Assembly: GCA_031279295.1 (NCBI GenBank)
Contig: JAITIT010000014.1
Span: 1 to 14,332, forward strand
Origin: Holosporales bacterium
GTDB lineage: Bacteria; Pseudomonadota; Alphaproteobacteria; RUG11792
Reading direction: 5' to 3'
Length of the DNA stretch: 14,332 bases
The notes below the pieces were generated by a model that was given only the letters and a program-made list of their open reading frames with translations, made no database searches and was not told the origin of the DNA. This document shows positions 6,502 through 14,332 of this stretch, piece by piece; the first letter of the stretch is position 1, and every line of letters starts with the position of its first letter. The position numbers were made by a program, and so were the translations under genes.

Positions 6502-7497
6502 GTGTGGAGACTGCTCGGTACACTAAAGTTCTGGGATAAGAGCGACAGCATTGCTGCTAGACTGCTCGAGCCGGTATCGAAAATATATAACGCTATATCC
6601 AGCGCGAGATATAGCTCCGTAACACCGGAGACCGTGGCAGTCCCAACGATATGCGTCGGTAACGTCGTGGTCGGTGGAGCCGGAAAGACCCCTGTAGCTG
6701 CTGCCGTGTGTGAACTTCTAAAGAGCGAAGAGCGCACTCCACACATAATATCATCGGGGTATGGAGGATACATCAAGAACGTCGTGAGGGTAGACGATAA
6801 GATTCACACCTACCTTCAGGTAGGAGACGAAGCACTGCTGCTATCAAGGATTGCCCCAACATGGATAGGCAAGAACAAGATACATGCATGCAGAGCAGCA
6901 AGCTCTGCCGGTGCGGATGTGGTAGTGATGGATGATGGACTACAGAACAACACCGTCGTGAAAGATCTGAGTATCTTAGTAGTAGACTCAGGGCAGGGAT
7001 TTGGAAACGAGAAGGTGCTGCCAGCTGGCCCTCTACGGGAAACCGTAGAATCCGGAGTAAGGAAATCTGATGTGGTATTGATCATTGGAGAGGGAAGCGA
7101 AGCTATCGAGAACCGCGTGCTGTCAGTTAGCAAAGACATAAGGATATATCACGCAAGGACAGAGGCGGTGAATCCAACCCCGGAGAATGATCGGAAGGTA
7201 ATTGGATTCTGTGGTCTTGGATACCCGAACAAATTTAGGATGTCACTAGAGCAGGCCAGATATAACGTTGTTGATTTCATAGCCTTCCGCGATCATCACG
7301 CATACACCATAACAGAGATTCAAAGGCTCATCACTACCGCCAGAAGGGTAAATGCAAGGCTAGTTACCACTTGGAAAGATTATGTTAAAATCCCGAATGT
7401 GTTTAAGGACGATATAGAAGCAATAGGCGTCAGACTGAAGATTGAAGAGGATGAGTTTGGGCGATTCCTTGTAGAGGCTATTTCGAGGGATAAGTAA
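6502..7497 (+). CDS. lpxK: tetraacyldisaccharide 4'-kinase
   Basis: Phosphorylates the 4' position of the lipid A disaccharide at the inner membrane with ATP. The 331-aa length is normal for the family. An amphipathic N-terminus (MWRLLGTLKFW) precedes VGNVVVGGAGKTP with the P-loop GGAGKTP (58-64). VGDEALLL (108-114) and the Walker B-like DDGLQN (144-149) follow. The usual SRGYGG motif here reads SSGYGG, with Ser85 in place of Arg. The GTG start at 6502 has GAGG 12 nt upstream. It lies directly behind two tRNA genes and has no promoter of its own that I can see. It converges with rluD. Confidence 0.94.
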   Translation: MWRLLGTLKFWDKSDSIAARLLEPVSKIYNAISSARYSSVTPETVAVPTICVGNVVVGGAGKTPVAAAVCELLKSEERTPHIISSGYGGYIKNVVRVDDKIHTYLQVGDEALLLSRIAPTWIGKNKIHACRAASSAGADVVVMDDGLQNNTVVKDLSILVVDSGQGFGNEKVLPAGPLRETVESGVRKSDVVLIIGEGSEAIENRVLSVSKDIRIYHARTEAVNPTPENDRKVIGFCGLGYPNKFRMSLEQARYNVVDFIAFRDHHAYTITEIQRLITTARRVNARLVTTWKDYVKIPNVFKDDIEAIGVRLKIEEDEFGRFLVEAISRDK

Positions 7498-7540
7498 TCA
7501 CACTTGCTTCAACCATCCATTTCTGTCTACTTATGTGGCT

Positions 7541-7558
7541 TATCACACTTCTGTGATA
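7541..7558. repeat. hairpin downstream of lpxK
   Basis: TATCACA and TGTGATA form a perfect 7-bp stem with loop CTTC, 43 bp after the lpxK stop. No T-run follows, so it may protect the mRNA 3' end rather than terminate. The sequence is also a possible CRP-like dyad, but a TGTGA-N6-TCACA arrangement is not present. Confidence 0.4.
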
Positions 7559-7589
7559 GATAACGCACTACCTCCCAGTAGGGTTAGAG

Positions 7590-7608
7590 GGATTAACCTA
7601 GATAATCC
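7590..7608. repeat. inverted repeat GGATTA-N7-TAATCC
   Basis: A perfect 6-bp dyad in the 207-bp lpxK-rluD intergenic region. It could be a short RNA stem or a protein site; nothing else supports a function. Confidence 0.3.
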
Positions 7609-7687
7609 GATATTTCTCGCATCAGTATCTTTACCTCTAATAATACATGTAATGCGCTATTGAGTTTAGGTCCTAGCCACAAATATA

Positions 7688-7727
7688 CCCAAAAGCAAGC
7701 CCCATCACTGGGGAGGGGGCTTTTGGG
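7688..7727. terminator. bidirectional hairpin terminator between lpxK and rluD
   Basis: CCCAAAAGC (7688-7696) pairs with GCTTTTGGG (7719-7727), and inside it CCCC (7700-7703) pairs with GGGG (7710-7713). An alternative is AAGCCCC/GGGGCTT, followed by GCTTTT on the rluD strand and by TT on the lpxK strand. The genes converge here. The rluD stop codon (7707-7705) lies in the loop, so the stem also encodes the last RluD residues. Confidence 0.65.
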
Positions 7728-8682
7728 GAGAAAACAATTCGTCTATCATCTTGAGATCGGGTGGCAACTGAGAATTGAATGTCATGCGCTCTTTTGTGAA
7801 TGGATGGACAAACGATAGCTCCATCGCGTGCAGGGCTTGCCTTTTAAGGTTCCTCACCACATCAGGATACGTAGAATCTACCTTGCTCTTTCCATACACT
7901 TGGTCACCTATTACCGGCAGTCCTATATGCTTCATATGTACCCTAATTTGATGTGTCCTCCCTGTCAGCAACTTGCACATCATCTTTGATATAATGCTTG
8001 TCGGTGAGCAGTAGACCGTCTGGTCAAGCTCGTATATTGTAAGTGCTCGTTTACCGCGGTCTTTTCCGACTGTGTACTGTTGTCTCAATCGCGGATGCCG
8101 TTTGATTAGCGTATCGATGCAACCTGACCTTTGTCCAGGTCTTCCGAACACGAAGCATGCGTAGTTACGTGAAATAAGGTCGCCCTTCCCATTTGCGAAC
8201 AACGTAGCGATACGATTGTGAGCATCATTGTTCTTGGCAATTAACATTACACCAGAGGTATTCATGTCTAGCCTATGAACAATACCTGGTCTTGTGGGTC
8301 CTCCGATATCAGACAGCTCATTGTTGAATCGGAAAGCTATTGCATTAACGAGAGTACCGGATTTATGTCCTGGAGCCGGGTGACATACTAGGCCGGCTGG
8401 TTTATTAATCACGACAAGATGCTCGTCCTCATATAGCACTTCCAACGCGATGTCCTCTGCCTCGATCTCGTACTGATCATCATCGCACGATGTATCATCC
8501 ACATATACATCACATTGCCCCATCACCTTCTTAGATGGATCAGCAAGCGGACATTCTTCAATCGTTACGCATCCACGTTTCATCAGCTTCTGAATCATGG
8601 ACCTTGACAGCCCATTCGACAACTGAGAGATGGCCACATCGAACCGCTTGCCGATATAGTCTTCTGTAATCCTGATGTTCAT
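7705..8682 (-). CDS. rluD: 23S rRNA pseudouridine synthase, RluD/RluC family
   Basis: Converts uridines of large-subunit rRNA to pseudouridine; RluD acts on helix 69. The 325-aa protein has an N-terminal S4 RNA-binding domain (about 1-62). The catalytic motif HRLDMNTSG has Asp139, the same number as in E. coli RluD (326 aa). NKPAG (93-97) and GRTHQIRVHM (241-250) are also present. It begins 17 bp after the gyrA stop, so the genes are probably cotranscribed. The Pro-rich tail SPQKPPPQ is encoded by one arm of the terminator. RluC cannot be excluded from sequence alone, but length and Asp position favour RluD. Confidence 0.9.
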   Translation of the reverse strand: MNIRITEDYIGKRFDVAISQLSNGLSRSMIQKLMKRGCVTIEECPLADPSKKVMGQCDVYVDDTSCDDDQYEIEAEDIALEVLYEDEHLVVINKPAGLVCHPAPGHKSGTLVNAIAFRFNNELSDIGGPTRPGIVHRLDMNTSGVMLIAKNNDAHNRIATLFANGKGDLISRNYACFVFGRPGQRSGCIDTLIKRHPRLRQQYTVGKDRGKRALTIYELDQTVYCSPTSIISKMMCKLLTGRTHQIRVHMKHIGLPVIGDQVYGKSKVDSTYPDVVRNLKRQALHAMELSFVHPFTKERMTFNSQLPPDLKMIDELFSPQKPPPQ

Positions 8683-8699
8683 CGAGGAATCAGAACTGA

Positions 8700-11342
8700 C
8701 TAATTAGAATCATCGGTCTCTTCAACAACGGAGACCGACGTCACGACCTCTCCCTCATTCAGCCTGAACAGTATTACACCCTGCGAGACTCTCCTTGTGA
8801 TTCTGATATCCTCGACGGAACACCGCATAATCCTGCCGGCATTCGTTATCATCATAATGTGGGTTTCGAAATCTACTGGGAAGGATGCTACCACTTTCCC
8901 GTTCCTTTCTGTAATCGAGATATTTGTGAAGCCCTGAGTCCCTCTGCTTGTGGAGCGGTAATCATAGAAGGATGACACCTTACCAAAACCACGCTCCGTT
9001 ACAGTCAAGATAAACTTCTCATTCCTCGCAAGTGTTGTAACCCTGTCCTCTACTATCTCGCCGTCAGTTAGCTTGCCCTTCCTCACGAGCGCCCTGAGTT
9101 TCTCTGCCCTCCTAAGGTACTCCTCCCTTTCATCGAGGTTATCGATGTCCCACGCATTAAGAACGGCCATCGACATAACCTCGTCACCATCCTTCAGCCT
9201 GATACCTCTCACGCCATTGGAAGCTCTACCAGCGAAGACCCTGATGTCGTCTATAGAGAACCTGTTACAGATTCCGTTTCGCGTTGAAATGAACACATCT
9301 GAGTTTGCGGTAGCTAGCTCTACCCCAATCAGTTTCTCCCCATTGTCAAGTGATATCGCTCTCTTGCCGTTCGATTGGATGCTGGCGAAATCCTCAAACT
9401 TGTTACGTCTCACATTACCAAAGGACGTTGCAAATACTAGGGTCTTCCCTTCCAGATCCTCGTCCTGCCTTACGACTAGTATCGTTGAGATAGTTTCCCC
9501 AGCTTCGATCGGCAGCATATTCACAATGGCTCTTCCCTTTGAAGTTGCTGATCCAATTGGAAGCTTGTGGACCCTCATTTTGTATACCCTCCCGAGCGAC
9601 GAGAAAAACAGGATATCATCGTGAGTGTTCGCGACGATGACCTCTTGCACCATATCCTCCTCCTTCGTATCCATTCCGTTTCTGCCACGTCCACCTCGCT
9701 TCTGCGTTCTGTACGTCGAGAGCGGAACTCTCTTGATGTATCCCCCTAGTGTGTTAGTAATCACCATATCTTCACGCTGGATTAAATCCTCATCTTCAAC
9801 ATCCTCGAATGATGTCTCTATCTTGGTGAGCCTCGGAGTGTTGTACTTCTCCTTAACTTCTAACATCTCATCTTTAATGATCTGGACAACCCTCTCCTTA
9901 GAACCTAGGATCGATATCAGATCATTTATCTGATCAGCGACGTTACTTAGATCTTGCTGGATTTTATCCCTCTCCAGCCCGGTGAGTCTATGTAGTCTCA
10001 GGTCAAGAATCGCATTCGCTTGCTCTTCTGACAGCCTATAGGCTGTGGCATACTCAGAGGCTCCCTCTACAAGATCAAGCATCGGTTTGATGTGTTCGGC
10101 ATCGAACACCTGCTCCATCAGCGTATCCCTTGCTTCCTGTCTATCGGCAGCCTCCCTTATTATCTTGATGACACGATCTACGTTGGCGATAGCAACAGCG
10201 AATCCAAGTAACATGTGTGCCTTAGCGCGGCATTTCTTGAGATTAAACTTACTCCGTCGGATCACCACCTCTTTTCTGAATTCAATGAAGTTGTCGATGA
10301 TCTCGCGGAGTGACAATTGCTGCGGGCGGTTCTTCACGAGAGCTAACATGTTGTAGCTCAGGCTGGTTTGTAATGGAGTAAACTTAAAGAGCTGGTTCAG
10401 CACTACCTCTCCAACTGCATCTCTCTTGATTTCAATAACGATCCTTACACCATCCTTATTGGACTCATCCCTGATGCCATTGATACCTTCAACGGTCTTA
10501 TCTCTCACCAACATAGCTATCTTCTCAACGAGCTTTGCCTTGTTGACCTGGTAGGGAATCTCGTGAACGATGATTACATCTCTGTCGCCACCATCCTTCG
10601 CGACACTGGTCTTGGCACGTACGACAACTGGGCCCCGCCCAGTCTCGAACGCCCGTCTAATGCCAGCGCACCCCATAATTATACCACCTGTTGGGAAGTC
10701 GGGGCCAGGAATATGTGACATAAGCCCATCGGTTATAATGTCAGGATCGTCGATAACAGCACAGCAAGCATCTATGATTTCCCCAAGGTTATGGGTAGGA
10801 ATATAAGTCGCCATACCAACGGCAATTCCTCCAGCCCCGTTAACTAGAATGTTTGGGAACTTAGCTGGTAGCACCGACGGCTCCATTATGGTACTATCAT
10901 AATTCGGACGGAAACTGACGGTATCATCATCTATGTCGGCAACGAGCTCATGAGCGACCTGAGCCATCCTAGCCTCTGTATACCGCGGTGCTGCCGCCGA
11001 GTCTCCATCCATAGATCCAAAATTTCCTTGACCATCTACTAGAGGAACTCTTAGACTAAAGTCCTGAGCAAGCCTGACCATGGTGTCATAGATTGCAGCG
11101 TCGCCGTGTGGATGGTATTTTCCCATCACCTCACCGACGACCCTCGCGGATTTTCGATATGGCTTGTTATAGTGGTTACCAGTCTCGTTCATTGCATATA
11201 TGATCCTACGATGGACAGGTTTCAGCCCATCACGTACATCAGGTAAAGCGCGCGAAACTATAACGCTCATCGCATAATCAAGGTAGGAGCTCTGAACCTC
11301 CTCCTCTATCGGGATCGCTACTACGTTTTCGTTCTTTGTCAT
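8700..11342 (-). CDS. gyrA: DNA gyrase subunit A
   Basis: Breakage-reunion subunit of gyrase (A2B2), which introduces negative supercoils. The 880-aa length is normal (E. coli 875). The N-terminal winged-helix/tower region holds the catalytic Tyr121 in AAAPRYTEAR. The C-terminal beta-pinwheel has the GyrA-box QKRGGRG (547-553), which separates GyrA from ParC. In the quinolone-resistance region, residue 82 (E. coli Ser83) is Ala, while Asp86 (E. coli Asp87) is kept. The ATG at 11342 gives the usual N-terminus; the ribosome binding site is weak. An extended -10 element lies at 11381-11373. rluD follows after 17 bp. Confidence 0.98.
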   Translation of the reverse strand: MTKNENVVAIPIEEEVQSSYLDYAMSVIVSRALPDVRDGLKPVHRRIIYAMNETGNHYNKPYRKSARVVGEVMGKYHPHGDAAIYDTMVRLAQDFSLRVPLVDGQGNFGSMDGDSAAAPRYTEARMAQVAHELVADIDDDTVSFRPNYDSTIMEPSVLPAKFPNILVNGAGGIAVGMATYIPTHNLGEIIDACCAVIDDPDIITDGLMSHIPGPDFPTGGIIMGCAGIRRAFETGRGPVVVRAKTSVAKDGGDRDVIIVHEIPYQVNKAKLVEKIAMLVRDKTVEGINGIRDESNKDGVRIVIEIKRDAVGEVVLNQLFKFTPLQTSLSYNMLALVKNRPQQLSLREIIDNFIEFRKEVVIRRSKFNLKKCRAKAHMLLGFAVAIANVDRVIKIIREAADRQEARDTLMEQVFDAEHIKPMLDLVEGASEYATAYRLSEEQANAILDLRLHRLTGLERDKIQQDLSNVADQINDLISILGSKERVVQIIKDEMLEVKEKYNTPRLTKIETSFEDVEDEDLIQREDMVITNTLGGYIKRVPLSTYRTQKRGGRGRNGMDTKEEDMVQEVIVANTHDDILFFSSLGRVYKMRVHKLPIGSATSKGRAIVNMLPIEAGETISTILVVRQDEDLEGKTLVFATSFGNVRRNKFEDFASIQSNGKRAISLDNGEKLIGVELATANSDVFISTRNGICNRFSIDDIRVFAGRASNGVRGIRLKDGDEVMSMAVLNAWDIDNLDEREEYLRRAEKLRALVRKGKLTDGEIVEDRVTTLARNEKFILTVTERGFGKVSSFYDYRSTSRGTQGFTNISITERNGKVVASFPVDFETHIMMITNAGRIMRCSVEDIRITRRVSQGVILFRLNEGEVVTSVSVVEETDDSN

Positions 11343-11372
11343 GGAATCATATCACTCGAAGATGACGATGAG

Positions 11373-11381
11373 ATTGTACCA
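11373..11381 (-). promoter_or_regulatory. extended -10 promoter of gyrA-rluD
   Basis: On the minus strand TGG-TACAAT lies in the 88-bp gap between ymdB and gyrA, giving a predicted start near 11366 and a leader of about 24 nt. No good -35 is seen. gyrA could therefore be transcribed independently of the surA-ymdB pair upstream. Confidence 0.55.
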
Positions 11382-11430
11382 CAAAAATACACAGAGGGGC
11401 GTGAAGATGTAGCGTTCTGTACCGGCTGCT

Positions 11431-12249
11431 TTATACGCAGTCCTTCTGCTCCTTCAAAAATCCCCCCACTCTGATTGTCTGAATGTTTGTACACAGCCCA
11501 TTGTCGCCTACATCCATGACAACCCCGCATACTGTAGCACTTTTGAGGGCTGGTACCATTTTGGCATATGCGTCAACCTTGGATATAAATCTCTTGATTG
11601 GAGCCTCTTCATCCATCCCTATACACGAATCATAATCCCCGCACATCCCGCAGTCTGACAGGAACCCAGTTCCACCATTTAGGATTTGCAGATCGGCAGT
11701 TGGTACGTGTGTATGTGTCCCTACGAGCGCTGAGATCCTACCATCAAAGTATCTTGCGAGTGCGGTCTTCTCGGCAGTAGCCTCTGCGTGGCAATCAACA
11801 AAAATTGCATCTACGTTTACGGTGAGCTTATACTTATCTAGGAGGGTATCCAGCACGGCGAATGGGTCATCATTCTCCTCCATGAACAACCTCCCCATGA
11901 TGTTAACGACCATGATCTTTTTGTTGAGGCTACATATATCGGCCACTATGAATCCATGTCCCAGAGTTTTACGAGGATAGTTCAGTGGCCTTATTAACCT
12001 CTTCTCGCTGTCAAACATGGGGAGATCATTTTTCTGATCAAATGTATGATTCCCCATCGTAATAACATCGACTCCAGCCTCGAAAAATTTGTTACAGATT
12101 CGCTGTGTTATGCCGAAGCCATGAGCTGCGTTCTCTCCGTTAATAATTACGAAATCGAATCTATGCTTTGCCTTGTTAGCGCGTATATATTCATACGTTG
12201 CATCGCGTCCGCTCTTACCGACTATATCTCCGAAAAATGCGATTCTCAA
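11431..12249 (-). CDS. ymdB: YmdB-family metallophosphoesterase
   Basis: Belongs to the TIGR00282/YmdB family of cytoplasmic phosphodiesterases; Bacillus YmdB hydrolyses 2',3'-cyclic nucleotides. The 272-aa protein has the full set of metal-site motifs: FGDIVGKSGR (D8), INGENAAHG (E39, N40), GNHTFD (N67, H68), DCHAEATAEK (H154) and GTHTHVPTAD (H179, H181). Most of these numbers agree with the Bacillus enzyme. The only good start is TTG at 12249, just 2 bp after the surA stop. This suggests translational coupling, since no ribosome binding site is obvious. The role in this organism is unknown; a link to RNA turnover is inference from the family. Confidence 0.92.
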   Translation of the reverse strand: MRIAFFGDIVGKSGRDATYEYIRANKAKHRFDFVIINGENAAHGFGITQRICNKFFEAGVDVITMGNHTFDQKNDLPMFDSEKRLIRPLNYPRKTLGHGFIVADICSLNKKIMVVNIMGRLFMEENDDPFAVLDTLLDKYKLTVNVDAIFVDCHAEATAEKTALARYFDGRISALVGTHTHVPTADLQILNGGTGFLSDCGMCGDYDSCIGMDEEAPIKRFISKVDAYAKMVPALKSATVCGVVMDVGDNGLCTNIQTIRVGGFLKEQKDCV

Positions 12250-12251
12250 TT

Positions 12252-13670
12252 CTAAACAACATTCTGAAGGGCTTCTAGATCAATCATCACGCATATATGT
12301 TTCTTATATTCTTGAATTCTCGACTTAGCTATGTCATCAAACTTCTTTTCAGCCACACTCGCTTTGATTATTTCGTCGTCTGGCACTTTAGCTACCTCAC
12401 ATTGGGTTTTGACGTACATTATCACGTTGATAGAGTTCTGATCTATCGCTGATGGAGCAATACATGGATGCCCGGATGCTTTTGAATTTGCGGCCATAGC
12501 AGCTTCTTGCTCGGTCGGATTTTTAAGCACAACCTCATTGCACTCAATGTTCATCTGCTTACAAATTGCCCTGTATTCCTCAGCAGAGGATACGTTGCTT
12601 AGAGCTATGAGGATGGTTTCAAAATGCTTGGCATCTGCCGCAAATACAGCTCCCCCCTGCCGCAACACCGTACGAAGGACTACGTATGATCCTGATGACT
12701 TCCCCTTGAAACCTGGATCCGCAATATCAACCATATATATAAACTTGACTCCATCACCATTTTCTGCTATTGGCCCTATGTACTCACCGGGTTCCATCCG
12801 TTCGAGAGCTTTCCATGTGTTCGGATCTATCATGCTTTTTGATGTCCAATCTTCACCTAACTTTGATCGACCAGATTGCGACATTGCTTGAGCTAGAACC
12901 AGAAAACTAAACCCTCCATCCAGGAGCTTCTTAACATTCTGTGCAGCCTCGCCGGAAGGCAAGGATATCTCAGCTACCTTGTATCTTTTCTCCTTTATCT
13001 CACGTGCATACTTCGCTTTAGCTCTAGCAATTTCTTCTGCAGATACCTCTATCTCGCCGACAAGAATACGATCTACATTCTGGGATAGAAGCTGCGTTCG
13101 TACCCACTGCCGAAATGCGTTCCATCCTATCCCGCACTCACGGATCCTGGCCTCGAGTTCAGCTTTTGATATCCCATTCCAAGTCGCAAGCTGCTGAATA
13201 CGGTCATCGATATCACGATCAGTAACGGAAATATCAGCGCGATTAGCAAGGCACGTTCTTAATTCTTCACCTATCTTGGCATGGAGAAGTGGAAACACCA
13301 TCTGCTTAGCAAGCTCTTTATTATACTTTTTCCCAGCGACAAAAAATATGAAACGAATATCAGTTAAAATGTCGGCATTTGTTATTGAATGTTCTCCGAC
13401 CCTAGCGACAGGGTAGCATCCATCGTTACCTACCAAATGTATACAGCCATCAGCCTTGCGGCCCTTTTGTAACATGAGATTGATAAAGTCGATAGCCCTC
13501 TTATTCTGTGATGCCTTTTGTTTGCGGGCACCAGATTTAACCTTAAACTCCGGCACTCCCTTACCGATTGTACTTGTAAACGCCACACCACATAATCCGC
13601 AAAACATTAACAATGCGTAGCAGCACCTCAAAAGGGTAACCATAATTAAGTTTTGTGCTGAAGATACCAT
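12252..13670 (-). CDS. surA: SurA-like periplasmic chaperone / peptidylprolyl isomerase
   Basis: Likely assists folding of outer-membrane proteins in the periplasm. The 472-aa protein has an N-terminal signal segment (LLRCCYALLMFCGLCGVAF, about 13-31). A SurA N-domain (about 86-205, with V-G-HSITNADILTDIRFIF) and one parvulin-like region (about 228-318, GFSFLVLAQAMSQS, then GPIAENGDGVKFIYMVDI) follow. A SurA-type C-terminal helix occupies about 428-465 (PDDEIIKASVAEKKFDDIA). The histidine usual in the first parvulin strand is replaced (KVAEISLP), so isomerase activity is doubtful. A second in-frame ATG at 13643 would give a tighter signal peptide. A weak -10-like TAAAAT at 13685-13680 would fit that later start better. 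ymdB follows after 2 bp. Confidence 0.82.
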   Translation of the reverse strand: MVSSAQNLIMVTLLRCCYALLMFCGLCGVAFTSTIGKGVPEFKVKSGARKQKASQNKRAIDFINLMLQKGRKADGCIHLVGNDGCYPVARVGEHSITNADILTDIRFIFFVAGKKYNKELAKQMVFPLLHAKIGEELRTCLANRADISVTDRDIDDRIQQLATWNGISKAELEARIRECGIGWNAFRQWVRTQLLSQNVDRILVGEIEVSAEEIARAKAKYAREIKEKRYKVAEISLPSGEAAQNVKKLLDGGFSFLVLAQAMSQSGRSKLGEDWTSKSMIDPNTWKALERMEPGEYIGPIAENGDGVKFIYMVDIADPGFKGKSSGSYVVLRTVLRQGGAVFAADAKHFETILIALSNVSSAEEYRAICKQMNIECNEVVLKNPTEQEAAMAANSKASGHPCIAPSAIDQNSINVIMYVKTQCEVAKVPDDEIIKASVAEKKFDDIAKSRIQEYKKHICVMIDLEALQNVV

Positions 13671-13946
13671 AGTGACTGCATTTTAACATAGGTTGAGAAC
13701 CGACGTCCACTTGGATTACTTAAATTTTCCATTTGGCACGGTATAGCGTTTCTCCAGTAGGCGGAACAACCAGTACAACCGTAGTAAGCATCTAACTCAC
13801 TATGCTCCATAAAGTGAATCCATCCCCAATAAAATCAACCACCCGTTGTGAGTCATATCTCTTAATCAGTTAACACCACCGTTCCCTTAAACTCAATAAC
13901 TAAGTTAATAGCTTATGCTACATCATGTTGATCACCAGAGGTAACA

Positions 13947-14045
13947 ATGAGTGGAATAGCAATTGCCATAAGCACTGGGCACGGATTCATCAGTTATGAT
14001 TATTTGGTATCACTATGTTGCAGAAGCTTAAACAAGTTCTCCTAA
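13947..14045 (+). CDS. possible 32-aa small protein
   Basis: ATG at 13947 is preceded by AGAGG with a 5-6 nt gap, one of the better ribosome-binding sites in the window. It opens a 32-codon frame beginning MSGIAIAISTGHGFISYDY. There is no similarity I recognise and no clear promoter, so it may be chance. It is listed because nothing else explains the region. Confidence 0.2.
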   Translation: MSGIAIAISTGHGFISYDYLVSLCCRSLNKFS

Positions 14046-14108
14046 TATCGTGATGATTGCACATTCGATAACGCTACTTCAAGGCTTACAAAATCATGAA
14101 AGCTGAGG

Positions 14109-14156
14109 TTAAGTGTTTGATGTTATGGTTCGCCATCTCGTGACGACGAACTCTAG
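14109..14156 (+). repeat. dispersed repeat, copy B
   Basis: Plus-strand TTAAGTGTTTGATGTTAT (14109-14126), CCATCTCGTGAC (14133-14144) and TCTAG (14152-14156) match copy A (4604-4653, reversed) in order and near-equal spacing. Flanks beyond this core diverge quickly. Confidence 0.65.
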
Positions 14157-14332
14157 AAACACATCAAAACTCCTCCTGCCTGCATCACACTCAATAACGT
14201 TCCTCGTAATGCCCTCTCATATCCGAGTCCTATGCTCCACCAACTGTACGGCTACCGATGATTCATAGGGTTCTGACTATAGCCATATCACGTGCCACCA
14301 CTTTTAATTGTGGTTGGTGGAAAATATATGAG

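Larger units (their letters stand above)
13671..14332. other. 660-bp region without a recognised gene at the right edge
   Basis: All frames are broken by frequent stops, and no RNA gene is recognised. Visible items are a weak -10-like site ahead of surA, one small reading frame (13947-14045), copy B of the dispersed repeat and a CCACCAC/GTGGT imperfect hairpin near 14297-14320. Frames open to the right edge on both strands are only 22-25 codons and unidentifiable. The stretch could be decayed coding sequence, common in reduced alphaproteobacterial genomes, or an RNA locus. Confidence 0.6.

Noticed and set aside
9073..9624. Long plus-strand frame opposite gyrA, with similar ones opposite rel, atpF and surA
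   Set aside because: They are antisense shadows of clearly conserved genes, with Ser/Leu-rich composition and no motifs.
14230..14241. CTCCACCA string resembling a tRNA or tmRNA 3' end
   Set aside because: No TTCGA T-loop, no acceptor partner and no anticodon arm can be built around it.

Overview
The window looks like part of the chromosome of an alphaproteobacterium, most likely a reduced-genome, host-associated one of the Rickettsiales/Holosporales type. The F0 part of the ATP synthase has separate b' and b genes (order a, c, b', b) with no F1 genes beside it, as in alphaproteobacteria. GC content is moderate (mid-40s by eye). Many intergenic stretches are long and appear non-coding. GyrA has Ala where enteric bacteria have Ser83, as known in Ehrlichia. 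LpxK and DapB imply lipid A and a diaminopimelate pathway, which argues against Anaplasmataceae. The exact taxon is inference.

Layout. The leftmost 140 bases may hold the start of a minus-strand gene leaving the window. Then, all on the minus strand and read right to left: a 452-bp mostly non-coding region with the atp promoter, then atpB, atpE, atpF', atpF (F0 sector of ATP synthase), then a full-length bifunctional Rel/SpoT ppGpp synthetase-hydrolase. Right of that region, ssb and dapB form a tight minus-strand pair. On the plus strand, tRNA-Tyr(GTA), tRNA-Gly(TCC) and lpxK follow a good sigma70-type promoter. lpxK and rluD converge on a strong hairpin that contains the rluD stop codon. The right third is a minus-strand series: surA-like chaperone, ymdB-family phosphodiesterase, gyrA, rluD. 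The last 660 bp before the right edge contain no recognisable gene.

Together these are housekeeping functions: ATP synthesis, stringent response, DNA topology and ssDNA protection, lipid A and peptidoglycan precursors, outer-membrane protein folding, rRNA modification and two tRNAs. I see no mobile element, CRISPR array, phage gene or defence system. The unexplained signals are non-coding: a diverged pair of inverted repeats 9.5 kb apart (4604-4653 and 14109-14156), and an unusual regulatory knot upstream of atpB. That knot has overlapping opposed promoters, three GTAC palindromes about one helical turn apart and two strong hairpins, and could be the start of an undescribed plus-strand RNA.

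The best promoters are the extended type TGGTAtAAt. Where a start can be compared (atpB, ssb, gyrA), the predicted transcript begins about 24-27 nt before the start codon.
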